Positions 1 to 12,375 of a DNA stretch of 64,000 nt are shown here, piece after piece. A program made the translations under genes and the position numbers. Under the pieces are notes generated by a model that saw only the letters and a list, made by a program, of their open reading frames with translations, did no database searches and was not told where the DNA came from. Origin of the DNA: Inia geoffrensis. Its lineage: Eukaryota; Chordata; Mammalia; Artiodactyla; Iniidae. Within the stretch, counting starts at the first letter, position 1. Each line of letters starts with the position of its first letter. Location: assembly GCA_036417435.1 (NCBI GenBank), contig CM070901.1, positions 165,374,044-165,438,043 of the forward strand, read 5' to 3'.

Positions 1-1046
1 ACTGCCACAGCAGAAATAATTGAGGGCGGTTTCAAGGTTGGGTTGGAGTGAAATTTAAGTCATTTCTATTAACATGCCCTCATTTATTCCCAATAAATGG
101 GGAAGCCTGGGTGTTTGGGTTACATTTACATCCCAGCTGTGCTAGGCACCTAGGCATCTGTAAGTGTCTGTTGTGTGACAGCTATGGCAGCAGGAGAAGC
201 TCTGTGTCAGAACCGTGGGCCTTCCTGGTACCGAAAGCCCTAGACTCTGCTGCCAGGAGAAAGCTGTCTGACCTTGGCAGTGCCTCCTGGACGGGGCTCT
301 GAGGTTGTCCTGGCCCCCATCACTCCTGTCCTATATCCTTTGCCCTTTGTAGATGAGCGAAGATGGTAAAAAACTCAACAGACTTGGCTTATGATTCAAC
401 TCTACCACTTATTTGCTGTATGGCCTCAAACAATTTAATTAGCCTTTCTGAGCTCAGCTTTTTATCTGTTAAATAGAGGGAACAGTATCCACCTCACAGG
501 GTTGTGGTGAGGAATAAATGAAAGGATAGATGTCTAGCACTGAACTTACTAAAAAAAAATGTATCATAACAATAGAAAAGTTCTAATTCTCCTCCTCCTC
601 TTCATCATTACTATTGTTTTACCGTCTCCATTCTCAGGACCATGACCTTCCTCTACTGCCTGCTGAGGTCCCCTCTCTGGGTTTGAAGGTTGAGACACCC
701 AGCTCAGCTGAGCACCGCAGCTTGCACTGAGTCCTGCCCTCAGGGTAGCAGGTTAGAGCCAGGTTTCAGAGCCAGGAGACCTGAGTTCTCCTCTCAGCAA
801 GACCACCAATTTGCCATGGGACCGTGGGCCAATCACTTTTTCTCTCCAAAGATCAGTTTCCCCATCGGTGAGTAGGGAGAGTTGTATCTGCCCGGCTCGC
901 CTCACTGGGCTATTGTGAAATTGACACAGGGGCATGAGAGCCTTTGAGAGGAGCAGAGCCCTGTATGGGGTTATGGTGTCCCTTGAAAAAAGAGCAAGTG
1001 ATGCAGGAGCCCAGAGGAGCCAAGCAGTCTCCTGCCTCCAAGCCTC
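1..1046. other. Intergenic sequence, no gene seen
   Basis: Unique-looking intergenic DNA upstream of ZNF683. An old MIR-type SINE lies at about 385-535, recognised by the block for loss of recent sequence, cytoplasmic-type text 'gtatggcctcaaacaattt...ctgagctcagctttttatctg'-like composition and the trailing 'aataaatgaaaggatag'. A second MIR-like piece lies at about 745-935. Short ORFs here have no coding character or splice context. Confidence 0.5.
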
Positions 1047-1106
1047 TGAGCGAAACTCTTCATTTTTTTTTTTTTCCTGTTTGTTTGTTTTGGTTTTGGT
1101 TTTTGT

Positions 1107-1306
1107 TTTTTTTTGTGGTATGCGGGCCTCTCACTGTTGTGGCCTCTCCCGTTGTGGAGCACAGGCTCCGGACGCGCAGGCTCAGCGGCCATGGCTCATG
1201 GGCCCAGCCGCTCCACGGCATGTGGGATCCACCCTGACCGGGGCACGAACCCACGTCCCCTGCATCGGCAGGCGGACTCTCAACCACTGCGCCACCAGGG
1301 AAGCCC
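1107..1306 (-). mobile_element. CHR-type tRNA-derived SINE, short cetacean form
   Basis: On the minus strand the element starts with GGGCTTCCCTGGTGGCGCAG (about 1306-1287), followed by tRNA-derived A/B-box sequence, then the GC-rich body and an A-tail that appears as the T-run before 1117. Flanking direct repeats 'gaaactcttc' (about 1051-1060) and 'aaaactcttc' (about 1308-1317) mark target-site duplication. Confidence 0.85.
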
Positions 1307-1324
1307 GCAAAACTCTTCTTCTTT

Positions 1325-1475
1325 GCTTGTTTCATGCATTCATTCACATATACTGATCAAGCGCCTGCTATGTACCAGGTAGTCTCTCAGGTGCTGGGGA
1401 CACAGCAGTGAACAAAACAAAAATCTCTGCCTCCATGGTACTTCCATTCTAATGGCTGGAGAGACACAGATACTA
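1325..1475 (+). repeat. L2-type LINE 3' fragment
   Basis: The stretch about lifelong L2 wording 'cgcctgctatgtaccaggt', 'gtgctggggacacagcagtgaacaaaac' and 'catggtacttccattctaatgg' is typical of ancient L2 3' ends. It is non-coding and strongly diverged. Confidence 0.55.
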
Positions 1476-3255
1476 AATGAAGTCAGACAAGGCCCCACCT
1501 CCTCCAGGAAACTTCCCCTGACAACTTTGTCCCCACCTCCCCAGGTTAGACATTCCCCTCTGGATGCCCCTAGCTCAGTGATCACACTGGACTATAATAT
1601 CACACGTCTGTTTTATCACAGCCTGTGGGCCCCTCGGGTTTTATATCCTTGGCACCAAGCACAGGGCTTGGCACCTGGTTAAGACTCAAGACACTTGTGG
1701 TCAACGAACGAATGAATGAAACAAATGGAGTGATGTAGACCATAGACTTCTAGTTGTTGACTCATTCAACAGGTTTTGTCCGGCAGCATCTGGGTGCGGG
1801 TGTGGCTGTGGATAAAGAGATAATAAGGTCCTGCCTCTGTCCTGAAGGATGGTGTAATCTGAAAGGAAATAGCAGGAGAGGGGACAGGAGGAAAGAACGA
1901 CCATCTACTGAACAGGAGCCCCAGTACATGCTTACCTCTCTTTACCTCTCCAGCAAAGTAGGTATTAGTAACCTCGTTTTACAGGTGAAGAAAGAGGTTC
2001 AGAGAGTCTCAGTAACAGGCCAAGGCCACACAAGTACAGTGCGGTTGATGTAGGTTTGAGGTCAGCCCAGGCCTCCTATTCTTCCCACTGTAATCATGAC
2101 ACAAGGCAGGATTTGTTGTGTCCCTGAGGAGCGGTCTGCCTGAAATGAGGGCTGCAGACCCCCAGAGGTGGGATAGGTTGCTGAACTGGGGTCTGGTCTT
2201 AGAGGAGGAAGTTGCCCACTGAACCTTAAAGGTGAGCAGTTGGCGGGATGGGGATTGGGGGCCCTCTCTGAAGGTGTGAAAGTCCTGGGGCCCTGGGAAT
2301 GGTGTCCTTGGAAAGGTCTGAGGCCTGCTGATGGGCAGGCAAGGGTGGATCAACAGTCCCTGCCTGGGCTCCCTGCTACAGCACACGTTCCCACAACCCC
2401 TGTGGCCCCTCATGCACAGCATATTTTAGGTCGACGTCAGCCGAGGGACTAGATCTTTCTCTCCTGACTCCTTGGGTGAGCAGTCAGAGTTGTCATCTCG
2501 GCTAGATCCTAGCAAAGGACCTGCTGCCTTCTGAAAGCTCTTCGTGGTACCCAAATTGCCCCAGTTTTCTGGAGTGGTGTCCTTGCCCACAGGGGGCTGT
2601 CTCTTGAGGTAATTTCTCATTGAAATGAGGTTGCCACCTCCTTTCCTCAAACAAAGTGGGGCGTGGATCACGTGCCAAAAGTAACAGGTCTGTGTACAGT
2701 GTGCTGAACAAAGGCCTCACTCTGCAGTCAGACAAAAGTGCCTTCAGATCCACTCTCTGCCTTTGTGGCTTGTTGATCTTAAGCAAGTCCTTTATCTTCC
2801 CTAAATGTCAGTCTTCTCATCTGTAGAAGAGGGCTACTGGCACCTAGATGGTCCAAGCCCCAATCTGGTGGTCTCTCCCCTGCCCTACTCTCTCATACCT
2901 GACACAACGGGACCTACACCACTTGGCTCTGAGTTTTAAGGATGCAGAGATAGGAAATGTCGGGGTGAACTTCTGGGAGGAAGGAGGGTGTAGCCTGAGT
3001 CTGTTTGTTACCTCACAGGAGTCCAAGCTATGAGGACCCCTGAACTGAACCAGAGAGCTTCAGTTCATGAAACTGTTATCAAGTAGTATGCTAGCTTAAA
3101 ATACGTCATATTTAATCCTCAGTGAGGTATTCTTACTTCCATTCTAAAGATGAGGATACAGAGGCTCAGAATGATTACATGTCTTCATGCAAGACAACAT
3201 GGGCAAAGACGGGGTATTCCTTAAGGCTAAGCTGCAAATAAATAAACTGCTATTG
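1476..3255. other. Intergenic sequence, no gene seen
   Basis: No exon, RNA gene or young transposon is supported. An L2-like piece (about 1755-1860) and MIR-like pieces (about 1940-2030 and 2690-2830) are visible, with motifs such as 'ttacaggtgaagaaagaggttcagag'. Confidence 0.45.
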
Positions 3256-3580
3256 GGACTTTCCTGGCGGTGCAGTGGTTAAGAATCCACCTGCCAGTGC
3301 AGGGGACAGAGGTTCGATCCCTGGTCCGGGAAGATCCCACATGCCACGGAGCAACTAAGCCCATGCGCCTCAACTACTGAGCCTGCGCTCTAGAGCCCAC
3401 GAGCCACAACTACTGAAGCCTGTGCACCTAGAGCCTGTGCTCTGCAACAAGAGAAGCCACTGCAATGAGAAGCCCGTGCACCACAATAAAGAGTAGCCCC
3501 CACTCGCCGCAACTAGAGAAAGCCCGCGCGCAGCAACGAAGAAGCAAAGAAGCCAAAAATAAATAAATTTATTTTTTAAA
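3256..3580 (+). mobile_element. CHR-1-like tRNA-derived SINE, long form
   Basis: Full-length long-form element. It starts with GGGACTTTCCTGGCGGTGCA, has the B-box region 'ggttcgatccctggtcc', the repeated 'ccacaactactgaagcc' modules, and ends in a 'ccaaaaataaataaattt' tail. Direct repeats 'aataaactgctatt' (3242-3255) and 'aataaactgttatt' (about 3613-3626) flank it. Confidence 0.88.
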
Positions 3581-4564
3581 AAAAAGCATATGATGGTTTC
3601 AATAAATAAATAAATAAACTGTTATTGCCAATTGGAAAGGGATGTCATACAGGGCATTAAATCTTCCAAAATAACAAGATGGGACTGGGAGCTGGCTCTA
3701 GACTAGGCCTCCAGGAGTAATTCCAGAACAACTCTACAGAACTGACAAGGCTGGGGAGCTGCTCCCTTTGCTTCACTCAGAAAGGTGGAGAATCTGTAAG
3801 GGCTGGCTCCAGACCTATGCCAAATCCACAAGGAAAAAGAAAACAAAAGATGCTCCAAACTGTGACTCTGGTCTTGCTGCTGATACTGTTGTAAAAAAGG
3901 CTGACCTAGAGCCTTTGACCTCTTCACTTTCACCTTCCAAATCTCATCCAAATGTGTCTGGATTAGCACAGCCATATTCATAATCAGTGTCCTAGCTGCA
4001 AGGGAGTTAGGGAAATGTAGTTTTTTCACGTTCCTCCTGTGCAGTACAGGAAGGCATGCTAGGAGGGAGCAAGGGATGTTGAGTGCCAAGCCACCATATC
4101 CATCACCATTTCTGCCATAGCAGAGCTTGTGCGTGGAAATACTCTGCTCCGGGCCTGCTCCTGTTCACATACCATTAAGTTGAAGGTGTGGGGAGCCTGA
4201 CATACAGGTTTTGTTGGGGTTTTTTTGAATTTTTATTGAAGTATGGTTGCTTTACAATGTTGTGTTAGCCTCCACTGCACAACAAAATGAATCAGCCATA
4301 CACATACAGATAACCCTTCCCTTTTGGACTTTCCTCCCATTTAGGCTACCGTAGTGCATTCAGTAGAGTTTCCTGTGCTATACAGTACGTTCCCATCAGT
4401 TGTCTATTTTATACATAGTATCAAAAATATCAATCCCAGTCTCCCAAATCCTCCCACCCCATCCCTTTCCCCCTTGGTATCCATACATTTGTTCTCTACG
4501 TCCGTGTCTCTGTTTCTGCTTTGCATATAATATCAGCTATACCATTTTTCTAGATTCCGCATAT

Positions 4565-4910
4565 GTTATTTTTTTAAAATATTTATTTATTTATTTTTAT
4601 TTATTTATTTTTGGCTGTGTTGGGTCTTCGTTGCTGCACGTGGGCTTTCTCTAGTTGCGGCGAGCAGGGGCTACTCTTCATTGTGGTGTGCAGGCTTCTC
4701 ACTTGAGGTGGCTTCTCTTCTGGAGCACGGGCTCTAGGTGCGCGGGCTTCAGTAGTTGTGGCTCGCGGGCTCTAGAGCGCAAGCTCAGTAGTTGTGGCGC
4801 ATGGGCTTATTTCCTCTGTGACATGTGGGATATTCCCGGACCAGGGATCGAACCCATGTCCCCTGCATTGGCAGGCGGATTCTTAACCACTGCCGCCACC
4901 AGGCAAGTCC
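4565..4910 (-). mobile_element. CHR-1-like SINE inside the L1
   Basis: Minus-strand long-form element; its 5' end 'ggacttgcctggtgg' lies near 4910 and its A-rich tail at 4565-4612. Target-site duplication: 'ctagattccgcatat' at 4550-4564 and 'ctagattccacatat' at 4911-4925. Confidence 0.88.
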
Positions 4911-5369
4911 CTAGATTCCACATATATACGTTATTATACGATATTTGCTTTTCTTTTTCTGACTTACTTCACTCTGTATAACACTCTCTAGGTCCATCCA
5001 GGTCTCTACAAAGGACCCAATTTCATTCCTTTTTATGGCTGAGTAATATTCCATTGTATATATGTACCACATCTTCTTTATCCATTCATCTGTTGACGGA
5101 CATTGCTTCCATGGTTGCTTCCATGTCTTGGCTATTGTAAATAGTGCTGCTATGGACATTGGGGTGCATGTGTTTTTTTGAATTATGGTTTTCTCTGGGT
5201 ATATGCCCAGTAGTGTGATTGTTGGGTCATATGGTAGTTCTATTGTTTTTAGTTTTTTAAGGAACCTCCATACTGTTCTCCATAGTGGCTGTATCAATTT
5301 ACATTCCCACCAACAGTGTAGGAGGGTTCCCTTTTCTCCACACCCTCTCAAGCATTTACTGTTTGTAGA

Positions 5370-5580
5370 TTTTTTTTTTTTTTTTTTTGCAGTACGCGGG
5401 CCTCTCACTGCTGTGGCCTATCCTGTTGCGGAGCACAGGCTCCAGACACGCAGGCTCAGTGGACATGGCTCACGGGCCCAGCCTCTCCGCGGCACGCGGG
5501 ATCCTCCCAGACCGTGGCACGAACCTGTGTCCCCTGCATCGGCAGGCGGACCCTCAACCACTGCGCCACCAGGGAAGCCC
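5370..5580 (-). mobile_element. Short-form CHR SINE inside the L1
   Basis: GC-rich short form on the minus strand with its A-tail at about 5371-5388. The L1 target 'ctgtttgtagattttt' is duplicated on both sides (5360-5375 and 5581-5596), so the insertion into the L1 is direct and clean. Confidence 0.9.
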
Positions 5581-5645
5581 CCTGTTTGTAGATTTTTTGA
5601 TGATGGCCATTCTGACCAGTGTGAGGTGATACCTCATTGTAGTCT

Positions 5646-5845
5646 TTTTTTTTGTGGTGTGTGGGCCTCTCACTGCTGTGGCCTCTCCCGTTGCGGAGCA
5701 CAGGCTCCGGACGCGCAGGCCCAGCAGCCATGGCTCACGGGACCAGCCGCTCCGCGGCATGAGGGATCTTCCCGAACCGGGTCACGAACCCGTGTCCCAT
5801 GTATCGGCAGGCGGACTCTCAACCACTGCGCCACCAGGGAAGCCC
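5646..5845 (-). mobile_element. Second short-form CHR SINE inside the L1
   Basis: Minus-strand short form only 66 bp from the previous one. Target-site duplication 'tcattgtagt' at about 5634-5643 and 5849-5858. Long ORFs across 5185-5856 and 5819-6346 are SINE translations, not genes. Confidence 0.9.
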
Positions 5846-6062
5846 TGTCATTGTAGTTTTGATTTGCATTTCTCTAATAATTAGTGATGTTGAGCACCTT
5901 TTCATGTGTTTGTTGACCATCTGTATGTCTTCTTTGGAGAAATGACATGTAGGTTTTGATGGATACTTCACTAGAGCGCTCATTTCATGGAGCTCCCAAT
6001 CTAGCAGGAGGCATTTATGGAAACTCCAGGAAGACATTCTAGAGTTAAGAAGGCAAGAACAG

Positions 6063-6273
6063 GGGCTTCCCTGGTGGCGCAGTGGTTGAGAATCCGCCTG
6101 CCCATGCAGGGGACACGGGTTCGTGCCCTGGTCCGGGAAGATCCCACATGCCGCAGAGCAGCTGGGCCCATGAGCCATGGCCGCTGAGCCTGCGTGTCCG
6201 GAGCCTGTGCTCCACAACGAAAGAGGCCACAACAGTGAGAGGCCCGCGTACCGCAAAACAAAACAAAAAAAAG
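6063..6273 (+). mobile_element. Short-form CHR SINE
   Basis: Plus-strand element starting GGGGCTTCCCTGGTGGCGCA and ending in an 'aaaacaaaacaaaaaaaa' tail. Flanking repeats 'agaaggcaagaa' (about 6049-6060) and 'agaaggcatgaa' (about 6271-6282). Confidence 0.88.
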
Positions 6274-6438
6274 AAGGCATGAATATACTTATCTCTCTCT
6301 TTTTAAGAGTTTTAATATATAATACAGTGTATACTGCACTATTCATCCATTTAAAGTGGGCAATTCAGTGGTTTTTAGTATATTCAGAGTTGTGCAACCA
6401 CCATAATCATATATATTTTTTAACCATGACCTATTTTA

Positions 6439-6802
6439 TTTTTTAATTTTTCTAAATTTATTTACTTTATTTATTTTTGACTGTGTTGGATCTTCATTGC
6501 TGCGGTCGGGCCTTCTCCAGTTGCGGCGAGCGGGGTTACTCTTCGTTGAGGTGCACAGGCCCCTCATTGTGGTGGCTTCTCTTGTTGCAGAGCACTGGCT
6601 CTCTAGGCAGGTGGGCTTCAGTAGTTGCAGCACACAGGCTCAGTAGTTGTGGCTCACAGGCTGTAGAGCACAGGCTCAATTGTCGTGGCGCATGGGCTTA
6701 GTTGCTCCACGGCACGTGGGATCTTCCAGGACCAGGGATCGAACCCATGTCCCCTGCATTGGCAGGCGGATTCTTAACCACTGGGCCACCAGAGAAGCCC
6801 AG
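6439..6802 (-). mobile_element. CHR-1-like SINE in L1
   Basis: Minus-strand long form with modules such as 'gtagttgtggctcacaggct'. A 15-bp duplicated target 'ccatgacctatttta' lies at 6424-6438 and 6803-6817, matching exactly. Confidence 0.9.
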
Positions 6803-7030
6803 CCATGACCTATTTTAGAACATCTTCATCACACTAAAAGCAGACACTCCCAATTTCCCCCTCCCAACCCCCAGCTCTAGGCAACCACTAATCAAATTTC
6901 TGTCTCCATGTATTTGCCTATTCTGGATATTTCATATAAATGGAATCTTACAATATGTCATCTTTGTGACTGCCTTCTTTCATTTAACATAATGCTTTTA
7001 ATGTTTACATTGTAGCGTGTATTAGTACTT

Positions 7031-7235
7031 TTTCTTTTTTTTTGCGGTGTGCGGGCCTCTCACTGCTGTGGCCCCTCCTGCTGCAGAGCACAGGCCCTGG
7101 ATGCGCAGGCCCAGCGGCCACGGCTCATGGGCCCAGCCGCTCCACGGCATGTAGGATCTTCCCGGACCGGGGCACGAACCCATGTCCCCTGCATCGGCAG
7201 GTGGACTCTCAACCACTGCGCCACCAGGGAAGCCC
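7031..7235 (-). mobile_element. Short-form CHR SINE in L1
   Basis: Minus-strand GC-rich short form with an interrupted A-tail at about 7031-7044. Short target duplication 'agtactt' at 7024-7030 and 7236-7242. Confidence 0.85.
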
Positions 7236-7944
7236 AGTACTTCATTTTTATAGATGAAGAATATTCCATTGTATGAATATACCACATTTTGTTTATCCAT
7301 TCATCAACTGATGGACATTTGGGTTGTTTCTTTCTTTTTTTAATTGAAGTATATTAGATTTGTGTGTTGTTTCCAGTTTGTAGCTATCACAACTAAAGCT
7401 GTTATGAACATTCATATAAAAGTTTTTATATGAACATATGTTTTCAATTCTCTGGAGTATATATTATCTAAGAATAGAATTGCTAAGTCATACGGTAGCT
7501 GTCTAATTTTTTGAAGAACCACCAAATTATTTTCCACAGTGGCTGCAGCATTTTGCTTTCCTGCCCGCAACGTATAAGGGTTCCAATTTCTCCATATTGG
7601 TACCAACACTTGTCTTTTATCATATTTTTAAAAAAATTATAACCATCCTAGTGGGTGTGAAATAGTAATTCATTGTGGGTTTGATTTGCATTTCTCTAAT
7701 GACTTTTAATGTTCAGCTTTTTTTCCTGTTGTTGAGAATTTTTATATGTTTATTGTCCATTTATATGTCTTCTTTGGAGAAATTTCTGTTCATATCCTTT
7801 GCCAATTTTTTGATTTGGTTATTTGTTCTTTATTATTGATTTGTAAGAGTTGTTTATATATTCTGGATACAAGTTCCTTATCAGATAAATGCTTTGAAAA
7901 TATTTTCTCCCATTCTGTGAGTTGCTTTTTCACTTTCTTCTTTA

Positions 7945-9610
7945 AAAAATAATTTATTAAGGTAAAATTCACATAACATAAAATTAACCATTTTAAAGTG
8001 AACAATTCACTGTCATCAGAATGCTGTACAACCACCACCTGTATCTAGTTCCAAAAGACTTCCATAACTCGCAAGTAAAATCCCTTACCCTTTAAGCAAT
8101 TTCTGTTCATTCCCTCTTCCCCTCAGCCCCTGGCAATAACCAATCTGCTATCTATGAATTTATCTATTCTAGACATTCACATAAATGGAATCATATAATA
8201 TGTGACCTTTTGTGTCTGATTTCTTTCACTTAGCATAGTGGTTTGGAGGTTCATCCACATTGTATAATATTCCATTGCATGTATATACTATAATTTTTTT
8301 ATCCATTCATCTGTTAATGGACATTTGGACTATTTCTACCTTTTAGCTATCGTGAACAGTGCTACTATGAACATGCGTGTACATGTATTTGCTTGAATAC
8401 CTGTTTTCAATTCTTTTGGTATATGTCTAGGAGTGGGATTCCCGGGTCACATGGTAATTCTTTAACTTTTTGAGGAATCACCAAACTGTTTTCTGCAGCA
8501 GCTGAACCATTTTGTTTCCCTATCAAAAATGGATGAGTGTTCCAATTTCTCTACAACTTTGCCAACACTTTTTTTTTAATTACAGCCATTCTAGCCTTTT
8601 CATTTCTTGATGGAATCCTTTGAAGCACACAAGTTTTAAAGTCTAATTTACCTTTCTTTCCCCTTTTGTTGCCTATGTTTTTGATGTTGTATCTAAGAAG
8701 GCTTTGACTAACCAAGGTCGCCAAGATTTGTTCCTACATTTTCTTCTAAGAATTTTATGGTTTTAGCTCTTATCTTTAGGTCTATGACTCATTCTGAGTC
8801 AGTTTTGTACACGGTGTGAGAATTTTGTGTGCACACAGATATCCAATTTTCTCAGCACCATTGGTTGATCTTGTGTCCTGCAACCTTGCTGAACTCGTTT
8901 ACTAATTCCAATACATTTTTGTGGATTCCTTAGGATTTTCTATACATAAGATCATGTCATATGTGTATAGAAATAGTTTTACTTTTTCTTTCTAATCTGG
9001 ATGACTTTTACTTCTTTTTCTTGCCTAAAATTGCCCTGGCTAGGGCCTCCAGGACAATGTTGAATAGAAGTTGTGAGAGTAGACATCCTTGTCTTGTTCC
9101 TGATCTGAGAGGGAAAACAACAAGGCTTTCACCATTAAGTGTAATGTCAGCCACTTGCTTTTTTGTAGATGTTCTTTGTTGGGATGGGGAAGTTCCTTAT
9201 TCCTAGTTGAGTGAGTGTTTTTATCATGAAAGAGTGTTGGATTTTGTCAAGTGCTTTCTTTGCATCTATTGAGATGATTGTGTGGTTTTTATCCTTTATT
9301 CTATCGTTATAGTGTGTTACGTCAGTCAAGTTTTGGATGTCAAACCACTTCTGGTATAAATCTTACTTGGTCATGTGTGTAATCATTCTCTTGTGGTGCT
9401 GGATTCTGTTTGCTCATATTTTGTTGTGGGTTTTTGCATCTATATCCATAAGAGATATTTCTCTGTAGTTGTGATGTCTTTGGTTTTGGTATCAGGGTAA
9501 TACTACCCTTATACAATGAGTTGGGAAGCGTTCCCTCCTTTTCTATATTTTAGGAGATTTTGTCAAGAATTGATATTCTTTGAATGTTTGATGGAATGTG
9601 GGTCATATCC
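7945..9610 (-). mobile_element. Second old L1 3' region with ORF2 reverse-transcriptase remnants
   Basis: A new L1 3' end starts at about 7945 ('aaggtaaaattcacataacataaaattaacc'-type sequence) and runs upstream through ORF2. At 9329-9147 on the minus strand, broken ORF2 reads IISIDAKKALDKIQHSFMIK, an L1 reverse-transcriptase segment, with many frame breaks around it. No SINE interrupts it. Confidence 0.8.
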
Positions 9611-12060
9611 TTTGGAGACAGGAAAGAGCTAGGGCTCTGGGACCTTGGACAGAGGCAGCTGGATCGGACACACAGATCTGTTCTGATTGGTGGGCACATT
9701 ATTTTAAAACACTTGAACCAACTTTTTAAAAAAAATCTAGAGATTTCACATAAGAATCCTGATTTTCAGATTCTCTAGAAAAGTCAGAGCCTTTGACAGC
9801 ACTGACCTCTAATATGCTGAGTCATGATGAATGGCCTAAGCTCTCTGGTTTACCTCAGTCCCCACCTTTCCTTGTTAATCCTGACACCAAGACTGAGGGT
9901 CAGGTACCATTTGCATCATACTTATTCTTGGACCACTCTTTGTTAACTGCATGGCCACTGTAGGTATTTGAGTGGATGCTACCTGGTTTACCCTTGTTGA
10001 ATCTTTGTTTGCTTATCTATGAAATGGAGACATTAATAGTTCTTGCCTTGGAAGATTTCAAGGAAGATTAAATGAGACGATTATAAAGAGGTTTAGCACA
10101 CAGGAGGCACTCAGTAGATTTACCCTTTGCTTTTTGCTGGCTGTGCAGTATTCCATTGCATGTATGTACATAATAGGTACAATTCTTCTAATGGTGGGCA
10201 TATAGGTGGACTTCAATTTTTCTCTGTTTCACACAAGGCTGGATAGGACATCCGTGTATATTGTAGGCAGTGCTATATGGTGGTTAAGAGTATATTAGCG
10301 CTACTGGATTTGAATCCCAGCTGTGTGACCTCTTTTTGTCTCCTATCCTCTTGAAATGGTTGAGATAAGGGGATGGGTGGGATGATCTCAGATGTCATTT
10401 GAAGATATATCTACAGTTTTGTCCACATAAGGACTGGAAGTTTACCGGTGGGTGCAGGGGAAGATGCAAGAATCTCGAGGCCCTTTCTGCAAATGTGAGA
10501 GCTGGCGAGCCCTATCTCAGGATCTCGCTGCCCTGAGGTGTGAAGCCAAAGGCCAGCTCGTTGCATCTGACTGACAGCTGGGCTGTCTGGGGAGATGAGA
10601 TAAGTGGGTGTCAGGCAGAGGGAGGGAGGTGTCAACGACAGAACGACAGAGCGGGGGGCAGGTGAGCACACTGTGGACTGGGCTGAGCTCTCCACCCTCA
10701 ACCCTGTCAGAGTCACAGAGCTGCTTAACCCTCTGAAGCAATGATGGTCCCAGACCCCCCTCCTGACCTGGCTGATCTGGTGCCCCCTCAAAATTATGCA
10801 TGCAACAGAGTTCCAGGACCCCGGCACTGAGCCAGCCAGGAGCTCAGCTGACTGTCCTCAAGGTGGGAGGTGGCAGTGGTTATGGATTGAAGAAGTTTTT
10901 GAGGATTTTGAAGAGGAAGTGGGGCTTTTGCTTGTGGTTCCACTGTGTTTCTCTTTGTACTGCACAAGCTAGCCCAACACTCCTGGCTCTACTTTGCTTC
11001 CCAAACCGTTTAATGATAATAAGCTTTGATAGTTGCACACAACTTTTTACTTCAGCAACATCCTGCAAGCCTTCTGATAAGTGGGCTGTACATTGCAAGG
11101 TCTGTGTCATGTTCCTATGGGCTTTATTCCCAGCAACTAGTCCAATGCCTGATACATAGTTAGCAATCAATAAATATGTGAATGAATATGTGAGTGAATG
11201 AATGAATGACAGGTTCTTGGGGAGCTTGCACGGTGCCAGATGCTAATTCTGCAGCACATTTCCCCAGTCCTTTACTTGGGTCTCTATCCATCTTTACTTT
11301 GCCAAGGGTCCTTTGGCCTTTGAAGGGAATCCAGACTTTACTGTAGCACATTTGTGGCCCTTTTTGTCTGTTCATAGGTGCCCCTGAATTGCCCCAGGAA
11401 TTCCTCCCTGAGGTCTCCTTCTCTTCTGGGACATCGCAGCCCCAACCTGGGTCACGTGATCTTGGGCCAGTCACTTTCCTCTGAGTTTCAGTTTTCTTGC
11501 CCGTAAAACAGAAATAATAGCATCCATCTTGCCATTGTGTTGATGGAGTTAGATAAAGCTGGTCAAAGTGCTTTGCAGGGTTCCTGGCACATGGGGAGGG
11601 CTCGAACGCCAGGAGCTACTATTGCTGTGGTATGTGGACTGGTGTGAGGGCAAGACTGCATTGGAGGAGAGCAATGGTCTCCAACCAGGGCTTAACGAAT
11701 AAAGCAGTAAAACTGAATGTAGTTCATGCCTCCAAGTGTGCTGCCCAAATTCTGGTCTTCCAAAGTGAGCCAAGAACATTCATCATCAGCTTTTAGGAAG
11801 CTGACTTGCAGATACTTGCCTAACTGGGCAAAGATTGATATACAACATTAACAGTAACCCACATTTGTCAAGTGCTTGCATTGGGCCCGGCACTGTCCTC
11901 AGGGCTTTACATAAATTATCTTGAGGAATCATTGAAAGAACGCTGTGAGGCAAGTGCTATTATTATCCCCATTTGATAGATGAGGAAAGAGGGACAGAGG
12001 TTAAGTGACTTGCCCTAACGATGTCACGGAGCTGCGATTAAATCCAGCAGAGTTAGCATT
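9611..12060. other. Intergenic sequence, no gene seen
   Basis: Mostly unique non-coding DNA. MIR-like fragments lie at about 10020-10110, 10265-10335 and 11845-12045; the last has 'tattatccccatttgatagatgaggaaagag'. A microsatellite-like GAATGAAT run lies at about 11185-11210. No spliced exon was recognised. Confidence 0.5.
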
Positions 12061-12375
12061 CTTTAAAAAAAAAATATATATATATATATTTATTCCAATT
12101 ATTTTCCATTATAGATTATTACAAGATATTGAATACAGTTCCCTGTGCTATATGGTAAATCCTTGTTTATCTATTTGATATATAGTGGTGTGTATCTTTT
12201 AATCCTATACTCCTAATTTATCCCTCCCCCTCCTCTTTCACGTTTCCTAACCATAAGTTTGTTTTCTATGTCTGTGAGTCTGTTTCTGTTTTGTGAATAA
12301 GTCCGTTTGTATTATTTTTAGATTCCACATATAAGTGATATCATATAATATTTGTTTTTCTGTATCTGAGAGCTA
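12061..12375 (-). mobile_element. L1 3'-end fragment
   Basis: Minus-strand L1 3' UTR piece with 'gttccctgtgctatatggtaaatcc', 'ctcctaatttatccctccccc' and 'gattccacatataagtgatatcatataatat'. It begins next to an (AT)n run at about 12074-12091. It is a short 5'-truncated insertion. Confidence 0.75.

Larger units (their letters stand above)
4211..5949 (-). mobile_element. Truncated L1 3' end with three nested SINEs
   Basis: Minus-strand L1. The 3' UTR lies at about 4211-4550. The end of ORF2 is read right to left from about 5390 to 4985, with recognisable residues such as [15 protein letters not shown] and MEYYSAIKRNEIGSF. More ORF2-proximal sequence continues at 5580-5646 and 5846-5949. Three SINEs have inserted (4565-4910, 5388-5580, 5647-5845). 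The element is 5'-truncated and has no intact ORF, so it cannot be autonomous. Confidence 0.88.
6300..7945 (-). mobile_element. Old L1 (L1M-like) 3' region, 5'-truncated
   Basis: Minus-strand copy recognised from 'gtgggcaattcagtgg', 'gttgtgcaaccaccataatca', 'gcaaccactaatcaaatttctgtct' and 'tattccattgtatgaatataccacattttgtttatcc'. Broken by SINEs at 6439-6802 and 7031-7235. All ORFs are shattered. Confidence 0.8.

Noticed and set aside
5185..6346. ORFs of 175-223 residues on both strands
   Set aside because: They are translations of CHR SINE and L1 sequence; the same residue blocks ([19 protein letters not shown]) recur at every SINE copy in the window.
9147..9329. Reverse-transcriptase-like ORF
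   Set aside because: A short remnant of L1 ORF2 surrounded by frame breaks; no active element.
10265..10335. tRNA-like stretch with 'tggttaagag' and 'gatttgaatccc'
   Set aside because: This is the tRNA-derived head of a MIR element; no cloverleaf can be folded.
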